Assembly: GCA_964350435.1 (NCBI GenBank)
Contig: CAYGJS010000036.1
Coordinates: 1-17,930, forward strand
Length of the DNA: 17,930 nucleotides
Direction of reading: 5' to 3'
Origin: TMED27 sp964350435
GTDB lineage: Bacteria; Pseudomonadota; Alphaproteobacteria; Micavibrionales; Micavibrionaceae
Shown: positions 14,944 through 17,930 of the stretch, one piece after another
Numbering within the stretch: the first letter of the stretch is position 1
Layout of the letters: the number at the start of each line of letters is the position of its first letter
Program-made: the position numbers and the translations under genes
Notes under the pieces: generated by a model
Database searches by the model: none
What the model was told of the DNA's origin: nothing
The model's input: the letters and a program-made list of their open reading frames with translations, nothing else

Positions 14944-15693
14944 ATGAAGGAATTTACTGCACTTACCAATAGGTTAGCCGATGCGGCGGGGGACATTGCG
15001 CGTCAATATTTCCGCACGCCCTTCGACGTCGAACAAAAAGGCGATAACAGCCCTGTGACGATTGCAGATCGTGCGATTGAGAAAAAGATGCGCGAGATGA
15101 TCGAGGGGGCGCGCCCCGATGACAGCATCTTCGGTGAGGAATTCGGCAAAAAAGAAGGTCGCAGCGGCTATACTTGGGTGCTTGATCCGATTGATGGCAC
15201 GAAAAGCTTCGTGATCGGGCGGCCGACCTTCGGGACGCTGATCGCGCTGTGTAAGGACGGTGTGCCTGTTTTGGGCGTGATAGACCAGCCGATTTTGAAG
15301 GAACGCTGGATTGGCGACGGGCAGCAGACCATGTTTAATGGGGCGGTTGTTAAGACTGCACCTTGTGCTTCGCTTGAAACTGCGCGGATCGGCAGCACCA
15401 CGCCCGCGATGTTTGGTGATCATCCGGTATATAAAAATTTTAATGAGGGGCGGTTCTTTTGGGGCGGGGATTGTTATCAATATGGGTTGATGGCTTGCGG
15501 GTATGTCGATGTTATCATCGAGGCGGGCTTGCAGCCTTATGATTATCTCGCGCTCGCGCCCATTATTTGCGGCGCTGGCGGGGTAATTTCAGATTATGCA
15601 GGCAATCCGCTTACGCTTTCCAGCGATGGATGCGTGATTGCTTTGGGTGATCCGGCTTTGCATGCGGAGGCGTTGAAACGCTTAAAGGACTGA
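14944..15693 (+). CDS. hisN: Histidinol-phosphatase, inositol monophosphatase fold
   Basis: Mg2+-dependent phosphatase of 249 residues. Metal ligands of the IMPase fold are present: E65/E66 in IFGEEFG, D81 and D84 in WVLDPIDGTKSF, and D200 in GLQPYDYLALAPIICGAGG. The TFGTLIALCKDGVPVLGVIDQP and KERWIG segments favour the HisN histidinol-phosphatase group over inositol monophosphatase (SuhB) or CysQ. It would then perform the penultimate dephosphorylation in histidine synthesis; no other his gene is nearby, which is common for hisN. A purine-rich GGGAACGGAAAT precedes the ATG, next to the end of the cloverleaf repeat. The stop codon overlaps the end of the convergent lytic transglycosylase gene by 12 bases. 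Confidence 0.85.
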   Translation: MKEFTALTNRLADAAGDIARQYFRTPFDVEQKGDNSPVTIADRAIEKKMREMIEGARPDDSIFGEEFGKKEGRSGYTWVLDPIDGTKSFVIGRPTFGTLIALCKDGVPVLGVIDQPILKERWIGDGQQTMFNGAVVKTAPCASLETARIGSTTPAMFGDHPVYKNFNEGRFFWGGDCYQYGLMACGYVDVIIEAGLQPYDYLALAPIICGAGGVISDYAGNPLTLSSDGCVIALGDPALHAEALKRLKD

Positions 15694-17562
15694 GGCGTAT
15701 TTCGCAGGTTTTCCAGCAGCCACTTGATCGAGTGAGGGCGTTTCTTCGCCTGCTCTCATGCGGTAAATCCAATAGTTTGACAGCACGCGCTCAACATAGG
15801 CACGGGTTTCGCTGGAGGGTAGAAGTTCGATAAATAAAAGCGGGTCTTTGACATCCGGCCAGAGCGATTTCCACTTCGCCAGATTCCCCGGGCCGGCGTT
15901 ATAGGCGATCAACAAAGACAGCAAATCGCCCTTCACGCGTGACGACTTCATCAAATGCTGAAGATAGTTTTGTCCCAAATCCAGATTGGTTTCAGGATGG
16001 TCCAGTTCTATTTCGTCTTCGCCTGCAATGGCGCGGGCGGTGGCGGGCATAAGCTGCATCAGACCTTTTGCGCCGCTTGGGCTTTCGGCATCGGGGTCAA
16101 AACGGGATTCCTGACGGACGATTGCATTCACCAATGCTTCATCGATTTTAAAGTTGTCTTTCGGCTTCCACGGGCCGATGGGATAGAGCGCAGCGTCATA
16201 ATAATTACCGCCCTCATCGGGCCTCGCAATATTGGCGAGCCGCATCGAAAGACCGGGGAGATTGGCGTAACCGGCAAAGGCCAGAAGCGCGTCTTGCTGT
16301 TTTTGGTTGTCGGGTTTAATCCGCAGGAGCTCGGCCTGCGCGCTCTGGAATTGTCTGGCTTGAACCAGCCCCATCGCTCTTGCGCCCGCGGGCATGGCGT
16401 AGAGGATATCCCGCATTTCACGGGTGAAGGTCGGCACCTGCCAGTTGAAATTGAAATCATGCCCCAATGCCCGCGTGGAAATAAGGCCGTAGAATGTGCG
16501 GGGATATTGCGTGCCGCGGCGAAGCCAGGTGCTGACGGCTTTGACATTGCCCACGCGCATATGCGAACGCGCCGCCCAATATGAGGCCGAGGCCAGCATC
16601 CAGCCCGAAGCATAAGGCGAACGCGCCGCCATTTCAAAATCACTGGCGGCTTTGGAATAACGCTTATCCTTCCAGTTCATCAGCCCCGCGACCCACGCCG
16701 CTTTCGGGGCATTTACGCCCGAGCGTTCCGTCACGCTTTGGGCGATGTTCAGAGCCTGTGTTTTGTGCCCCTGATACATCAGCGCGGCGGCGGCCTCGGC
16801 CAAAAGCACATCTTTTTCCAAGCGGTCAAGGGCGGCTTCGCCCTTAATCTTTCGGAGTGCCTGGTCGATCTCCCCTGACCTTATCTCCTGCTTGATTGCC
16901 TTTTTGAAGCCTGCAACCTGCGTGGCCTCTTCTTCGCTTCTGGCTTTGGAGGAGATATAGGGTTTGGCTCTGCGCATTGTTGGTTCCGGAACACGCGCAA
17001 CACCAAAGGATGGAGGGGGCTGTCTCAGTGCGCCTGTGCCTTTGTTTCCGGCGAGTTTATAGATTTTATCGGCATGGGGATGATCTCCGAAAACCTCCAG
17101 CCAGTTTTGTAATTCTTCAAACGAAGAGGAATAGGCGGTGGGATGCATATAGCGTTGATACAAAACATGGCCATAAAGGCGTGGGTTTTTCAGTTGCTTT
17201 ATTTTTTCATCTGCGGCGGGCATATCCCCGCGTTCCTGCAAGATAAAAATTTCTTTATAAAGATTTTGGTCTTGAGTGCTTAATGGGCCGAGATCGCTGG
17301 CAGCCGCATATTTTTTTATGAGGGGATCCGCAAACTCGCTTTCAGCCCTCGTGGAGGGTTCATTATCCAAAAAATTTTTAGCCAAACCAATCACATCAAA
17401 ACCCACCGGATTCTTCTGGGCAAAGGACGGTTTTTTTGCCGGGATCGGCGGGGTTGTGCCTGCACTGGCCGTATGCAACGACACGCCATAAAGGGTGCAA
17501 ACTATGCACATAATTATACTGGCAGCCTTTCGGCGGTTCTTTTTTAAATATCCCAGACGCAT
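15682..17562 (-). CDS. slt: Soluble lytic murein transglycosylase
   Basis: Exported enzyme that cleaves the MurNAc-GlcNAc bond of peptidoglycan to leave a 1,6-anhydro end. 626 residues, close to Slt70-type enzymes. Signal peptide: KKNRRKAA followed by SIIMCIVCTLYGVSL, likely cut after HTASA. A long helical superhelix with repeat-like hairpins occupies about 80-450 (for example KAAWVAGLMNWKDKRYSKAASDFEMAAR). The catalytic SLT domain (about 470-600) has E485 in IVRQESRFDPDAES, then SGAKGLMQLMPATAR and LLIAYNAGPGNLAKW, then the YVERVLSNYWIYR tail. ATG at 17562 is supported by its position at the signal peptide; the ribosome-binding site is weak. It starts 39 bases after the partial glycosylase gene on the same strand and is probably co-transcribed with it. 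Confidence 0.93.
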   Translation of the reverse strand: MRLGYLKKNRRKAASIIMCIVCTLYGVSLHTASAGTTPPIPAKKPSFAQKNPVGFDVIGLAKNFLDNEPSTRAESEFADPLIKKYAAASDLGPLSTQDQNLYKEIFILQERGDMPAADEKIKQLKNPRLYGHVLYQRYMHPTAYSSSFEELQNWLEVFGDHPHADKIYKLAGNKGTGALRQPPPSFGVARVPEPTMRRAKPYISSKARSEEEATQVAGFKKAIKQEIRSGEIDQALRKIKGEAALDRLEKDVLLAEAAAALMYQGHKTQALNIAQSVTERSGVNAPKAAWVAGLMNWKDKRYSKAASDFEMAARSPYASGWMLASASYWAARSHMRVGNVKAVSTWLRRGTQYPRTFYGLISTRALGHDFNFNWQVPTFTREMRDILYAMPAGARAMGLVQARQFQSAQAELLRIKPDNQKQQDALLAFAGYANLPGLSMRLANIARPDEGGNYYDAALYPIGPWKPKDNFKIDEALVNAIVRQESRFDPDAESPSGAKGLMQLMPATARAIAGEDEIELDHPETNLDLGQNYLQHLMKSSRVKGDLLSLLIAYNAGPGNLAKWKSLWPDVKDPLLFIELLPSSETRAYVERVLSNYWIYRMRAGEETPSLDQVAAGKPAKYASVL

Positions 17563-17601
17563 GATGTATCTGGAGTTTTACAATAAAACTGCGCGGCTTG
17601 T

Positions 17602-17930
17602 CTATATTTTTGGCTGGTTTTGCTGCAAAGCGTTGCTGAGCATCAACATATCGGCCCAGACGGATTTTTTCTGAGACGGGGTGCTGAGAAGATAATCGGG
17701 GTGGTATGTGACAAGCGCGGGCAATGCTCCTGCCCCCTCTCGCAGCTCCGGGGTTTGGGGCAGATAATCATGGAACTTTTTGCGAAGCTTTGAGATGCTG
17801 TCGCTGCTGCCAAGCAGGGCTTGCGCAGGTGCTTTGCCGCACAGGATAATCATATCAGGCGCGGCCAGTTGAATATGGCGTTCGATGAAGGGCAGGCTGA
17901 CTTCAATCTCTGCGGGGCTGGGGGTGCGAT
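17602..17930 (-). CDS. Uracil-DNA glycosylase, family 4-type, C-terminal part
   Basis: The C-terminal 109 codons of a gene that continues past the right edge. The visible protein reads RTPSPAEIEVSLPFIERHI, then APDMIILCGKAPAQALLG, then ISKLRKKFHDY, and finally the family signature ALVTYHPDYLLSTPSQKKSVWADMLML. The His-Pro-x-Tyr-Leu-Leu motif and the I-x-x-L-R-x-K segment are typical of the iron-sulfur family 4 (UdgA-type) uracil-DNA glycosylases, which remove uracil from DNA in base excision repair. The cysteines of the cluster and the N-terminal active-site motif are outside the window or only partly covered, so family 5 or a phage-polymerase-related SPO1-type relative cannot be excluded. Confidence 0.85.
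   Translation of the reverse strand, partial: RTPSPAEIEVSLPFIERHIQLAAPDMIILCGKAPAQALLGSSDSISKLRKKFHDYLPQTPELREGAGALPALVTYHPDYLLSTPSQKKSVWADMLMLSNALQQNQPKI

Noticed and set aside
1..17930. CRISPR array, integrase, transposase or prophage genes
   Set aside because: No spaced direct repeats and no transposase or phage proteins were seen on either strand; the repeats present are isolated palindromes.

Overview
The window looks like a stretch of chromosome from a free-living alphaproteobacterium of moderate GC, possibly a Micavibrio- or Rhodospirillales-type lineage. The lineage is inferred from gene content, not from a marker match. The supporting signs are an HdaA-type DnaA regulator beside a DUF2066 protein and an AI-2E permease next to purM-purN, a 50-residue aa3-oxidase subunit IV-like protein, a HisN-type histidinol phosphatase, and an AspRS of alphaproteobacterial type. 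Almost all of the DNA is coding and no gap without a gene exceeds about 130 bases.

Layout. 1-1144 (-) is the N-terminal part of aspS, cut by the left edge. A 128-base divergent gap carrying an inverted repeat leads into rnd and sixA (+). On the opposite strand, DUF2066, an AI-2E permease and hdaA (6044 down to 2997) form one tightly packed operon. purM and purN (+, overlapping) diverge from it and are followed by the small oxidase-subunit gene and a large membrane-bound tripartite sensor kinase (8050-10395, +). ndk (-) abuts the kinase gene tail to tail, and its terminator lies inside the kinase coding sequence. Divergent from ndk is a gene for a 366-residue protein with a RelA/SpoT-like nucleotidyltransferase region (10931-12031, +), apparently read from a leaderless transcript. 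It ends one base from the end of alaS (-). alaS and hisN diverge around a cloverleaf-like repeat. hisN overlaps the end of a soluble lytic transglycosylase gene (-), and the window closes with a partial family-4-type uracil-DNA glycosylase (-).

Most genes are housekeeping: translation (aspS, alaS), RNA turnover (rnd), purine and nucleotide metabolism (purM, purN, ndk), histidine synthesis (hisN), replication control (hdaA), wall turnover (slt) and repair (udg). The signalling content is a SixA-type phosphohistidine phosphatase and a kinase ending in an HPt domain, a plausible enzyme and substrate pair.

The most unusual content is repetitive DNA. Both aminoacyl-tRNA synthetase genes carry related GC-rich palindromic elements inserted in frame, so the repeat is translated into proline/glycine-rich peptide: 102 bases in alaS and about 45 bases in aspS. 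Two further, unrelated palindromic repeats occupy the gaps in front of these same two genes, and each appears to contribute promoter or ribosome-binding signals. The second item of interest is the RelA/SpoT-like protein, whose promoter faces that of ndk with an 8-base inverted repeat shared between the two promoter spacers.
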